Below, one piece after another: positions 47,801-59,800 of a stretch of DNA of 64,000 nt. Made by a program: the position numbers and the translations under genes. The notes under the pieces are model-generated. The model was not told the origin of the DNA. It worked only from the letters and a program-made list of their open reading frames with translations, and did not search any database. How positions within the stretch are numbered: position 1 is the first letter of the stretch; every line of letters begins with the position of its first letter. Origin of the DNA: Symsagittifera roscoffensis (taxonomy: Eukaryota > Xenacoelomorpha > Acoela > Convolutidae); contig NC_087066.1 of assembly GCF_963678635.1 (NCBI RefSeq), forward strand, positions 23,737,609 to 23,801,608, written 5' to 3'.

Positions 47801-50800
47801 GCATTTATTTTTAGTGAGAATTGTGATGGCATCATAGTTGAACATAATAAAAGTGACATGGTGACCCTGTGCCAAGGTTTTTCTAGTGATTTTGTGCCGT
47901 GGTAGGAATAAAAATGTTTATCGACATCTTAGAAGCAAAAACGTCGAAGATTTTTATCTAGCGATTTCACCCAAAACTGTCATGGGGGTGAGAGGGCAGC
48001 TAAAAAGATCCATTTCGATTTACAACTATTGGATTCTGTCAACAAAAATTGCAAGAACTTTTTTTCCAAAGTAACCACAATTAGTTGGAGAAAGTCATTA
48101 AAAAGTTAAGGCAAAGAAAAATTTATTATACTGACTTGCTTGATCAACCGTTTTTTGTAATGAGAATGTAGAAAGGTTTGATTAATGTAGTTCAAAATTA
48201 CAAGAATTGTTTCACAGACATATGAAAACATAATTGTATAAGAAATTAGCAATGGCCAGTTTTTAATTTTGTACGGTAATTATTGCTTTTCTTAAGCTTT
48301 TGACAAGTTTCACAAAAAATTTTGCAGCTAATTTTTTGGTGTGGGCTTTAACCTTATCTTACATTTACAGCAGTAGCGGATTTAGGGGGGGGGGGATGGG
48401 TCCCCCCTTTGGTACTTTTTAAGAAATCCATTTTTGGCCAACCGACTCTAAAATTGCTCCAAAGGCGCCTTTGGCGCCAATATATGCTAATTTTGAGGCG
48501 GGAGCGCGCACCAAAAAAACGCAATTTTTTGGTCAAAATTTTCCAAAAAGAGTCTAAAAACGCCTTTTTGGACTGTTTTCTCAAAATTTTGGCTGCGGCG
48601 CACAAAATTTGGCCAAAGCAAGGTTTTTTTTAGTACTTTAGGAGAGCTCGGAAAATCCTAGAAAACCCTAGATCCACCCCTGATCCACCCCATAAAACAG
48701 GGACTAAATCGTGCTTAGGGAGAGCTCAAAAAATTAATTCGCTCGACCTAAAAAAAGTCGACAAAGTTTTTGAAAATTTTTTGAAAATCTGCCCCCTCGA
48801 GGAGATCCTAGATCCGCCCCTGGTTTATAGGCAGGTGATGCCACTATTTTTTTTCAAAAAAAATTGTAAGGATTGTCGGCTGCTTATAATTCTAAATTTC
48901 GTAAATTTAGGCCAATTTGGTATCTATCGGGGTCAAAATTGTAGTCCAAAAGGGTTAAAAAAATTTTTGCACTGATGACTGTGGTTGATTTTTCATCGCT
49001 GCTGTAACAAAATAAGCTTCTCTCGTGGTTCCGACCACTCTCGGAAGGTGGAAGGAATGGTGACTAGAGTTGTTTTTTTTCTGACAGTTTTTGACTGCCT
49101 CGTCTTGGATGACGTGTGGTACCATATTAAACTATTTAAGCTGTGATTCGGATTCCTAAACAAGTTATAAAGTTGTTTTAGTGCATGGGTAGATGTGGGG
49201 GGCTTCTTTCTCTTTTTCTTTCTCAGTGATTCGACCCCTCGCCACCCGAAGGGTCATCTCTGGTATTATTTAACAATGTCCATTTGTTCGTGTGATCCTA
49301 AAACTTTTGAAAAAGCGCCTTTGGAGTCAATTTATGCTAATTTAGAGTTGGCATGCGTGCCGAAAAAACAAATTTTGGTCAAAACTTTCCAAAAAGTTCC
49401 TAAAAAAAGCTTTTTTTCAATAAAAAAATATTTTTGCGGCGCAGATAATTAGTCAAAATAAGGTAATTATTGCATTTTAAAAGAGCTCGGAAAATCAGTT
49501 TTGCGGACCTAAAAAAAGTAATCAAATTTTCTAAAATCCCCCCTCTCGAGAAAAGCCTAGATCCGCCCTGTCTTATTGTGAAGAAAAATTGGTTGCAGTC
49601 TGTTTGAATTTTCAGACAAAACTGGCAACACTGAAGCTGATGAGACTAAATTTGATGAATTTTTGTTGTCCAAAATTCAGTTCTAATTAAATCTTATTCT
49701 TGCAGTTTTTGAGATCAAGTTTAGTTTTTTCTCATTGGCTACTTTCAGATGTGGACGAAGGAAGGCATTGATGTGGCAGCTGTTGATGGAAATAGGGTTC
49801 AACGTGGGCGCATTTATGAGCACCAATATATTCATGGCCTTCTATTTCTCCAGCTTTGCGTCCATGATCAGCATGTCCAAATACGCAATAGCTGTTGTGT
49901 ATGGTAAGAATTGAAAATCAAGGCTCATTATGTTCCTCGTGTTTGAGTGGCAGTTTTGTTGTCCAATAAGGTCTAGACCAAGACCTGAGTTTTGGCAAGC
50001 GTGCTTAATTTCAGGATCCGAGATAGTTTCACCCAAGTTCCGAGCCCTGTTCGCTATGTCGCCAGGTATGGGCTTCGGACTGGGTATGGCTATGTACACT
50101 GGCATTGGGTTCTTCATCCGCACCTGGCGTCTTTTTACCATCAGCTGCATACTGCTCAACATGCCGCTCATGCTCTACATATTGTGAGTACTTTTAGTTT
50201 TAGTCCAAGTTATTAACAGGAAATCCTCCGCTCCCGATTATTGTTAAGCCATTTACTCGGTGAGCTTGAAGATTCAAGAGGGTTGAGAGCTACAGGTGGA
50301 GGTTAATTGTTAGCTTGCTCCGTAATTTTTCCTGTTTTCTTATTTTATAGTTCAAAAGTCACAGCGAAAGAAAAACGTAATCACTTAAAAACCCCTGAAA
50401 AAATTTGAGAAAATCAGATTTCTCAGAACTTTTTGCGCAATAAAATTGAACCTTAGTCACATAAGAATTGGAATTGAGGGTAAAGTAAAAACGGTAAAAG
50501 CAATCTCAACACTTTAAAGGCAAAAACTTATTTTCGTATCTCTTTTAAAGCAAATACTCATTACCCTCAAAATGTTTTTAATTGTCTTTGTCACAATAAG
50601 CCAATTTTTTTCTTCACTTTGCACTTCAAATAGAACCCGACTTATGTAGAATCATGATGCCAGAGAGTCCACGCTGGCTTCTGGAGTGCGGCAAATACAC
50701 AGACTTCAAAAAAGTCATGAGAGACCTGGACAGGAAGGCGAAAACCAAAATTCCCAAAAAGATTTGGAAACGGATGGACAAACTGATCCAAAGCGAAAGT

Positions 50801-53800
50801 GCGCCTCCTACTTGTTGCCAGAGGATCAAGTACTTGTTTGTGAGGAACCCGAATATTTCGGCCAATCACAGCAGCTGGGACACCATCAAGATGACCTGGA
50901 ACAACCGAATGATGCGAAAGTGGCTTTGGTTTTTCTCCGTTGTTAGGTATGAAGCAAATAATTGCTTTTCTAGTATATTTTTTCTTTTAGTTTTTTTTGC
51001 AAATATCCATCTAGTACTCCAAGACTAATGGTCCTTTTTACAAGGAAAGGATGGAAAAATTGTTCTCAGTTTAGTTTGTTTTTCTTCTGGCAAAATTCGA
51101 CTTTTCAACTAAAAACTTTTGAAAGGAGTTTTTTTTACAACATCGGAAACCGCTTGAAGATCTGAGCTCAAACTGTATCAAAAAATATTTTTACCTTTGA
51201 TCAGTTTTTGTAAAATTATGTGGAATTGAAAATGGCCAATTTGGCAAATTTGGAAAAAATTTAACGAGCAATTTGTTGCGTGCAATTAACACGTAAGTGT
51301 TCCCTTTATCTGTCTCAGCAATCGTTCCCAATTGACTCGCAGCGAGCAATGTGGATTAGCTAAAGGGCAAATAACAACTCTTTATGACTTATACATAGCT
51401 ACTGGGAGCAATTTTTATAAGAAAGATCTGAATTTTTTTTCATGTTTTTTTGAAGGAACATAAATGCTTGGGGGGGGGGGGGTTGTTTTCAGTGTATTTT
51501 TTGGAGATCGAAATATTAGTTTTTAACAAAGATGTTTGAGCGGTTCCCCACTTTTTAACTCTAACCAACTTAACACCATACAATCTCACTCCCTACTTTT
51601 TGTTGCCTTAGCAAATTAACATCGCTAAAATTTAAAATCTTTTCTTTAATTTAACACCGTTTTAATATAATATAAAAAGAAAACTTAATTCAAACGGGAC
51701 TTCGCTAAACATCAAATAATTAAACGAGAGAAATTTTGCAATTTAAAGCCAGACCATTTTTCGCTGCTTAATTCGCGTAAGTTCTGATAAAAAAAGGACC
51801 TTGCCAATAACTTCAATAGATCATTCCAAACCGAAATGAAATGGCCCTGTCACTATTTGATATGAATCATTCCAAAACGAGCCGAAAGCAAGCAATAGTT
51901 CAATGAACTTCAAAAGCCCGCAAACAATTAGAAGACCTTTGACTAAAATGGCCTCTTTTTCCAGACAATTTCAGCCGCTCTAGAAATTTTAAAAAGGTAT
52001 ATCCAATGCCAAATGCCTAAAAATCATCAATTTAAGAATCAGTCGCTAACTTAAACTTATAACCCGATCATTTTGTCAGCTTTTTTCGAACTGTTGGCAC
52101 ATAAACGCAAAGCTTAAGAGTTTGCCAGCCCTAGTCCCAATCTAGCATCCCGAATGTTAGGGCGATTGTCCTGGGATTAAATTGCTAAGGCACGAGTCAA
52201 GTTCTTGCCTTTGGTTACTTTTTCGAGATTCTTCAAGGAAACATTTTTTCCAAAAAAAAGATGACAAAAGTTTAAGTAGGATTGAAACTTGAATTTTAAT
52301 AATAAAAAAGAAAAAACAAAAATGAGACAAATTTTACAATGGTTTAGCACAAACTAGATAATACTCTGAAAAAGTATATATCAGATTTGTCTTCGTAAAC
52401 GGACATTATGTTTTGTGCTCTTCATTTAGAAATCTGGCCACTTATGGCCACTCGATGCATCAAAAAATTTAGTTTTTGTACTGAACCGTCTTGTACTGCA
52501 GGCTGCCCACTACTTTCAACATAATTGGGTGGGTTCAAGCAGGTTTTTGATTGATCATAATGGATTAGCAAAAAGTCTAATTAAAAATAAATTACGAACT
52601 TGTCCATAAGAAGACTCCCGGAGTTTGAAAAGAAAAGCAGTTGAACCCAATGTGTCTTCCCATTTAGTTCTGGGGCAATTTTGCAATGTTCTGGACTAAT
52701 TTATGCTCGCTTCGAAAGTTTTTTTTCATTGAAACTGAAAAGTGAATTACTTATGCGTGGCGAAATATCCCGCGCTCAAAATTGATTCAATCTGATTTTA
52801 GGCATTGAAAATAGTTTTTGTAATTCCTCATTTTACCTGAATTTTCATACTTACTATTTTATATTTGCTGATGGGGGATGAAAAAAAAATTTAAAATTTT
52901 TATTCTTACAGTTTTTTCCAGTGAAATGGTTGCATGGCAGTCAGAACGTTGATGTACCAGCAGTTCTCTTCAACAATCAAATCTCATTAGTTTGATACAT
53001 TGAATGGGAAAAAAATAAAATTCATAAAATTATCTGTTAGTTTTCCTATAGCCGTACTTTGGCTTCCTCTTTCGACACAGACAAGAACCCTATCATATTG
53101 CACAATTTGTTTTAGAATATTTTTTGTACAATTAAGTCAACAGATTTGTTCTTACTTAGTTTCTAAACTCGTTCAGTTTTCTGTAAAAGTGGTTGGGTTT
53201 TGTTCTGTAAAAGTAGTAGGGCTCTATATGTTTTTGTTGTTCAATTTCTTAATGGTGGGTTCAAAATTTGGCTCTTTTTCCGTTTCCCCCCACCTCACGC
53301 CAGCTTCAACTTATTAGTGTAACGAGTGATTTTACGAGGTTGAGTATGAAGACCAAATATGTTTGTCGTGGCCTTATTAGTCTGTATGTAAATTTTCATA
53401 ACAATCGGACAATGTGGTCAAGAAATTTACATGTAAAAATTTGCAGGTGGGGGGGGGGGGGGGGGAGAGGAAAAAGAGCTCAAAATTTTCATAATAGCAA
53501 AATTTACTTTGAAGCATCTCATGTAAATAGTAGCTATAAGTTTGGCTGAAATCTACCCTCTCACAGAGCTAATCACGAGACCAGCCAACATCTGAACTAG
53601 AAAACAAAGAGCGAGGAAATAATTCACAATCAAAAAAAATAATGACCAACAATGTTTCAAGGTCTCAATAACACACATACATGGCAAACGTTCTCCAAAA
53701 AAAAAATCCGAACGGTAATATGTTGGTCCTTTTTCTCGTGAACAAGTAGTTTTAATTTTGAAATTTGTCTGTTGTCAGTTCGGGTGGCCTGTTTTTGTAC

Positions 53801-56800
53801 TACACAATGAACAGTGGTGATCGGGTATTCAACTTCAGTTTCTATCGCTACCAGCTAATGATGGGTCTATTTGAGATCCCAGGAGTGCTGCTGGTCATCT
53901 TTCTTATGGACATCATTGGCAGAAGGGCCACTTCAATCACTGGCATGATGTTCTGCGCACTCGCTCTTATCCTCCTTCAGGGATTCTCCGGTTGGTTTTT
54001 TGAGCTCGGCAAAAATCCACTGATTTCAAAATTCCGCCTGAATTTTTTGTTTTTGAGGATAAGCTCAAATTATACAAGAAACCCCGGTTGAAGTACAGGC
54101 AGCACAGAAGCTCCGACTACAATTAAGATTTTAAAAGAAAAATGAACTAGAAAAAAAAACGGTGAAAAAAAATCCTAGAAAGTTTCAAAAATCTCATTCT
54201 TTTTTGTATCTACAATTAGACTTACAAAAGTTCATGCTTCGTCCAGATGTTCACATTGTTCTGTTACTATGCGCGATTTTTTGTAAGTCTATTGTCTTAG
54301 CTGGTTTAACCATATTGACCATTATGCGTTGTGCAAATGGAAAATAAAATGTTGATTTTCTAATTAAAGACAGAGTGAAGGCTAAATTTATCCGCTCTCA
54401 ACTAGATTTGGGACTCAGAAGCAACAAAAAAAAAATTCGGGTTAATTTTTCTGGACAGTGAGAAAACGTTTTGTATTTACATAATCTCAACCACCACTGA
54501 TAAATATACATCTCAAATTGAGATTATTTAGATGATTGAGATTCTCAATCATCTAAATAATCTCAATATATAACGCAACCTCAACTCAAATTGATTAGTG
54601 AAACCCGCTTCTGCATGAAAAACACAAACCTTAGACTATGAAAATTCTCTCCGCTGGGGGTGGTCGATAAAAAAAGTAAACGATCTGTTTTCAGACTATT
54701 ATTTTTGACATAATTCTAATGTACACTTTAGAGTCATGACTCTTAAACAAGAGGAAAAATTTTTTCGAAGAAAGCTGCAAAAATCAGCAATAATTTTCTT
54801 AATATTTCTTTTTGAATCTTGTTAACTATTTACTTCCTTCTTGCACAAGGGCCAATTCGTTACAAGATGCGAAATTTGTATACGCCTAACTGCTCAATTC
54901 TTTCTTGATCGGGGGTGTGGTACAGCACATACTGCATGTGCAGTAACCATTGTTGACCTCGCTGCACTTTAACCTTGGGACTCATATTGTTATCTGTAAT
55001 TATATCGTTATTAACTTAGTATCAAGGTCATTTGGTGTGGAACATCGAATCGACTTATTTTTAGTTGTCATATGAGCTCTACGTACAAAAGATACGGTAA
55101 CATGCGCTGGTTCACGGAACTGAGAAAAATAGAAAAAAAACCTTAGCTTCAAAGACTATATTACTTCTTTGAACTAAATTTGTTTTCAACTGAGTTACCG
55201 CATTAGTTACCCTATCACATGGCGCAGCCAGCAGGATTGATGGCACAGGATAACCGAACGAATATAGACATCCCAATTTTCTGGACATCAGCTAGTTCGG
55301 ATCCACCGTGGAACTTTGAAACTTGGTTGGATCAATTTATGCTAGCAGTGACAAAAAAAGAAAATGTGAATCCTGAGATATTACTAGAAGATTCAAAAAA
55401 AGTCATTGACGAATTAATTCTTTGCCCATAAACTCCGGGAACAAACGAAGATGCATAGGCAGCAGCGGACCGGGAGGCGAGAGATAGACTAGCAAGAGAC
55501 AAAGTAATACTCGAAAACCAAGAAAGAAGGGAACACGGACCTAAAATCGGACACAATTTGTACTACAACGATGTCCAGAAACGGCTTACGTCTCGTCTTT
55601 TTCTGGCGCTAGGCACGGAGGGGAAAACAATCATACAGGAAAATCCACACACGGAAATATCAAAACTCGAATTTAGAGAAATAGTGAAATTGGCTAAAGA
55701 ATCATATGAAAAAAAAACATCACGTACGAGCGATATAGACTATTCATCAGAGCCCAAGAAACTGAAGAGACGTTAGAGTCGTTCCACGCAGCACCAACTG
55801 CTCAGGCAGCTACGGCTAAATTGGGCAGATTGGAAGAAGAAATGTTACGAGATTTATTCTTATCTAGAATGAAAAATACAGCGCTACAGGATACCCTGAC
55901 GTTCGAAATGTTTATGCCACACGAAGTACTCAAACAAGCTATTAAGTTTGTGCAGAGTAAACAAACGACACAAGCGTTCCACAAATCATAATAAAACAAG
56001 AACCTATAATGGCAGTTGGAAATGGAAACTCAAACTACAAAAGACGGAATAGAGATCAGTCCAAAAAGAAGTGGAATGACAACAGAAACGCAAATTCGCG
56101 AACAGAACAGAAACCAGGCCATGCACACGATGTGGCAAATTATTCGGAGCAGGTCACTTGAAAGTTGCCTAGCAATGGGGAAGACTTGCAAGAGCTGTAA
56201 TAAACAAAAACTTTTCGCAAAAATGTGCCGCTCGAATCAAGAAAACGAGATCGCGGAAGAGAACTCTTGCTCAGAGGAAGATAGTACATTTAATTCAGAG
56301 CTTTGATTACTGCAATGAGTTCGAGATTATGGTTGTTGAACAAAAGTCAAGGAAACCACTCGACAAAGGGTTTGGAGAAATAGCATTAGGAATAGAAAAC
56401 GAAAACAAAACCAAGGTTACTCAAGATATCAGAAAAATCAATTTATGACGAGATCCAAGATTGCATCAAATAAAAGCATTGAAAGCGCTGGTTAGAGTAA
56501 AAAACCAAAACATCAATATGAGGATAGATACAGGAAGCCCCGTATCGTTCCTAAATGGGACAACAGCAAAGCAATTACTGGATGGATCATCCGAAATCAA
56601 ATTCATCCCAGCTGAAGAATTGAACTTGACAACGCAGTTTGTAGACTACAACAAACACCCAATCCAAATATTAGGAGCAGTAAGTGCAAATATCCGTTCA
56701 GCGGGATGGGAGGATCGATATGTATCTTTGCTTGTCACAGAACGTCGAGCAAGATGTAATCTGGGCCTGGATTTACAAGGGAAAATGGGGATTCATACAT

Positions 56801-59800
56801 CTCAGAAATCAGCACCTACAAATAGATCCAGGTTTGACGTGCTACTGTGCGAGCAGTCAGAAGGTATGAAACAACAAATTTATAAAAAAAATTCCGTCTC
56901 TGTTTGATCGTCAGAGAAAATCGAAAAATCACGTAGTTAACACAAAATTCAAGTACCCGCTATGTCCAATACCAAAAAAACGCAGAAGAATACCCACTCA
57001 TATTCAAGAAAAAGTGCAAGAAGAACTTGAAAAATTGTTATCAGAAGGTCATATAACAAAGCTGGACAAATGCACAAGTGACTGTTTTATTGCTTCAATA
57101 GTAATAACGGTGAAAAAAATGACTTCATCAAATTGGCATTAGATGAAAAAACCGATAAATAGGCAACTGTACAAAAACAAATATCAAATGCCAAATTTTG
57201 ATGAATTATTAGATGGAATAAGTCAAATAGTAACTGTCACACTGTATTTCACGTTACTTGACCTGAAGTACGCGTATAGCCAAATTCGATTAACTGCTGA
57301 AACAGCAAAGCAACGTAACTTCAACATTGTCTGCGGTCAAGCGACAGGAACATACAGGTTCATGACAGGGTTCAAAGGACTAGCGGATATGCCCGCAAAA
57401 TTTCAAAAAGCTATGGATCGTACCTTAAACCATGCTAAAAACACATTTTGCTTCTTGGACGACATTTTGATTGTCTCCAAAGGGGAAATAATAGAACACG
57501 AAAAGCTGGTATTAGATGTTTTAAAAAACTGGATGACAAAATTCTGGCGCTAGAATTAGCGAAAAGCGAATTTTTTCAGACAAAAATTAATTGGTTAGGA
57601 CATAAACTTACACCAAGTGGTATTACACCTAAGGTTACCAAAACAGAAGCAATACTCAACCTACAACATCCAAAATCCCTCAAACAATTAAGGTCGTTTA
57701 TGGGTAGGATCAACCAACTCTCTAAATTTATTCCTAAACGCAGCGAGTTTAACCGATCAGCTTGAACCGTTGCTTAGAGAAGAAAACGAGAAAAAGAAAA
57801 TGAAAAATGTCAAATTGCCCGTCAAAAAGTTCGAGTGGGGGGAACAGCACTCCCTTATTTTCGAAGAGATAAAAAAGGCGGTGGCACGGATCGCACAAAT
57901 TAATTACTATGACCCCCTGAAAGATACTCGGGTAAAACGCGACGCAAGCCACAGCGGCCTCGGAGCAACTCTGGAGCAAAAAAAACAGACGGGGACGAAT
58001 GGGTACCGATTGCATTCGCATCACGTTATCTTAATTTGCAAGAAAAGAAGTATTCAACAAATGAGCTCTAATTGCTTGCAGTGGTATGGTCAGTTGATAA
58101 GTTTAAACACTATCTATCAGGAAAAGATTTCATTCCAGCGACAGACCATAAAGCCCTCACATCAGCATTAGGGGAACATAAATCTAATAAAACTTATCAA
58201 TCTAGACTCACAAGGTGGGTAGACCGTCTGCTTCCTTACCAATTTAAAGTGTTCCATATACCAGGTAAAGATATGGGGATTGTTGATTATTTGTCAAGAT
58301 ACTCAATTGGGGAACCGTGGCCTGAGTCAAAATTGGATGAAAAGTTTGTTAGAGCGTCGATTGATCAATTTCATAAAGCACTCGACTGTTTAAACAATCG
58401 TCTAATTGATACAACAAACAATACTTGCAATAAAAATGAAAATATTCTAGAACGTTCTGCATTAGGACACAAACTGGACAACGCACAGGACACGTCATCT
58501 CATGGTTGCTATAGCAACCGTTCTGTTCAAAAACGAACAATGCTCGATCGGAACGAAAACGGTCAAAACTCACATTCCTCAAATTGCGAACAAAACATTT
58601 TAAGCAAGATATCTCATTGAAAACAGTCGGTTGATACTAAAATAAACGAAAAAGAGAAAAAATTAGCAGGAGAGCAGGAGAAGAAATTCGCAAAAGAACA
58701 GATGGAAGAAAAACCGTACAAAACAGTGAAATTAATGGATCGTGAGGGGAGACGGGATCAAATGCTAGAACAAGTAACAGACACAACCTATCAAAGAACA
58801 GGAACAGTACAGAAAGGAGCAACTGGAGATGATTGAGACAGTTCGGACTCAGATATACCGCAAGCCGAATGGCGGAAAGTAACACCTAACAAACGAAAGG
58901 ACAGGGGACAATCAACATCATCACGGGCGGAACCAATGAAACTAATGTCTTTTTGGGACTTAGTGGGATCAGAACGAACTGACAAAGTAACACCGGAGAA
59001 CATGTTGGAATTGGAAGCGTCAACGGAAATGACAAGCCCATAAGGAGACAACCCAAAGGCGAATGATTCAAAAATCATTGAAGTGGATCTTACAGCCGAT
59101 ACACCGTCAGAAAGGCCAGAAGTAAGCATAGTTGCGCGGAGAAGGACCGAAAGGAAATCGAGACAGGACGAAATCAGGCAGGCAGAACAACTGGAGGAAA
59201 ACAACTTACTCAATCTTTCGAAACTATTTGATCGAAATCTTCTAGCAGAACTTACCACAGAAAATACATGGATGGACAGGCTGAGAAGGGTCATAGAGCA
59301 AAAAGATCGACACAGCTTCGAGCTAATGGGCCCTTATACGAATTCGCTATGGCACCAGATGTCCTTCGTTGACGATTGCATCATCGTGGACAGTAGATTG
59401 GCCGTGCCAGGCCAGCTGCGTCCGGCAGTTCTAAAGAGGATACATCGCGGCCACCCAAGACAGGAGGCAATGCTGGACGTGTCCAGATAACTGTGGTGGC
59501 CACAAATGCACAAGAATGTTGTGAATATGGCTGAAGAAATTAGGAGTTGCACTCGCTACGATAAAGAACATCTGGAGCGTTCAGCACTAACTGCCTCCCA
59601 GCTCAGGAAAAGAATTGATCAGTCAAGAGACAACGTAATAATCGTCAGAAAGGGACAAAGCAGTCGAGAGGTGAGCCCACTGTTTGAAACCGAAGTGGAG
59701 TCCGCGCAAGACAAGGACCGGGCGAAAGAGTGAAAGACGCTTTTGGAAGCAAGCGCTCGGTGGAACGCAACTAGAGGAGACACCTCCGCTAACGACTTGA

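Noticed and set aside
49842-50171. 109-codon minus-strand frame
   Set aside because: Shadow of SLC22 exons 5 and 6 on the opposite strand.
58791-59294. 167-codon minus-strand frame
   Set aside because: Antisense shadow of the retrotransposon linker region, which has the clear pol context on the plus strand.
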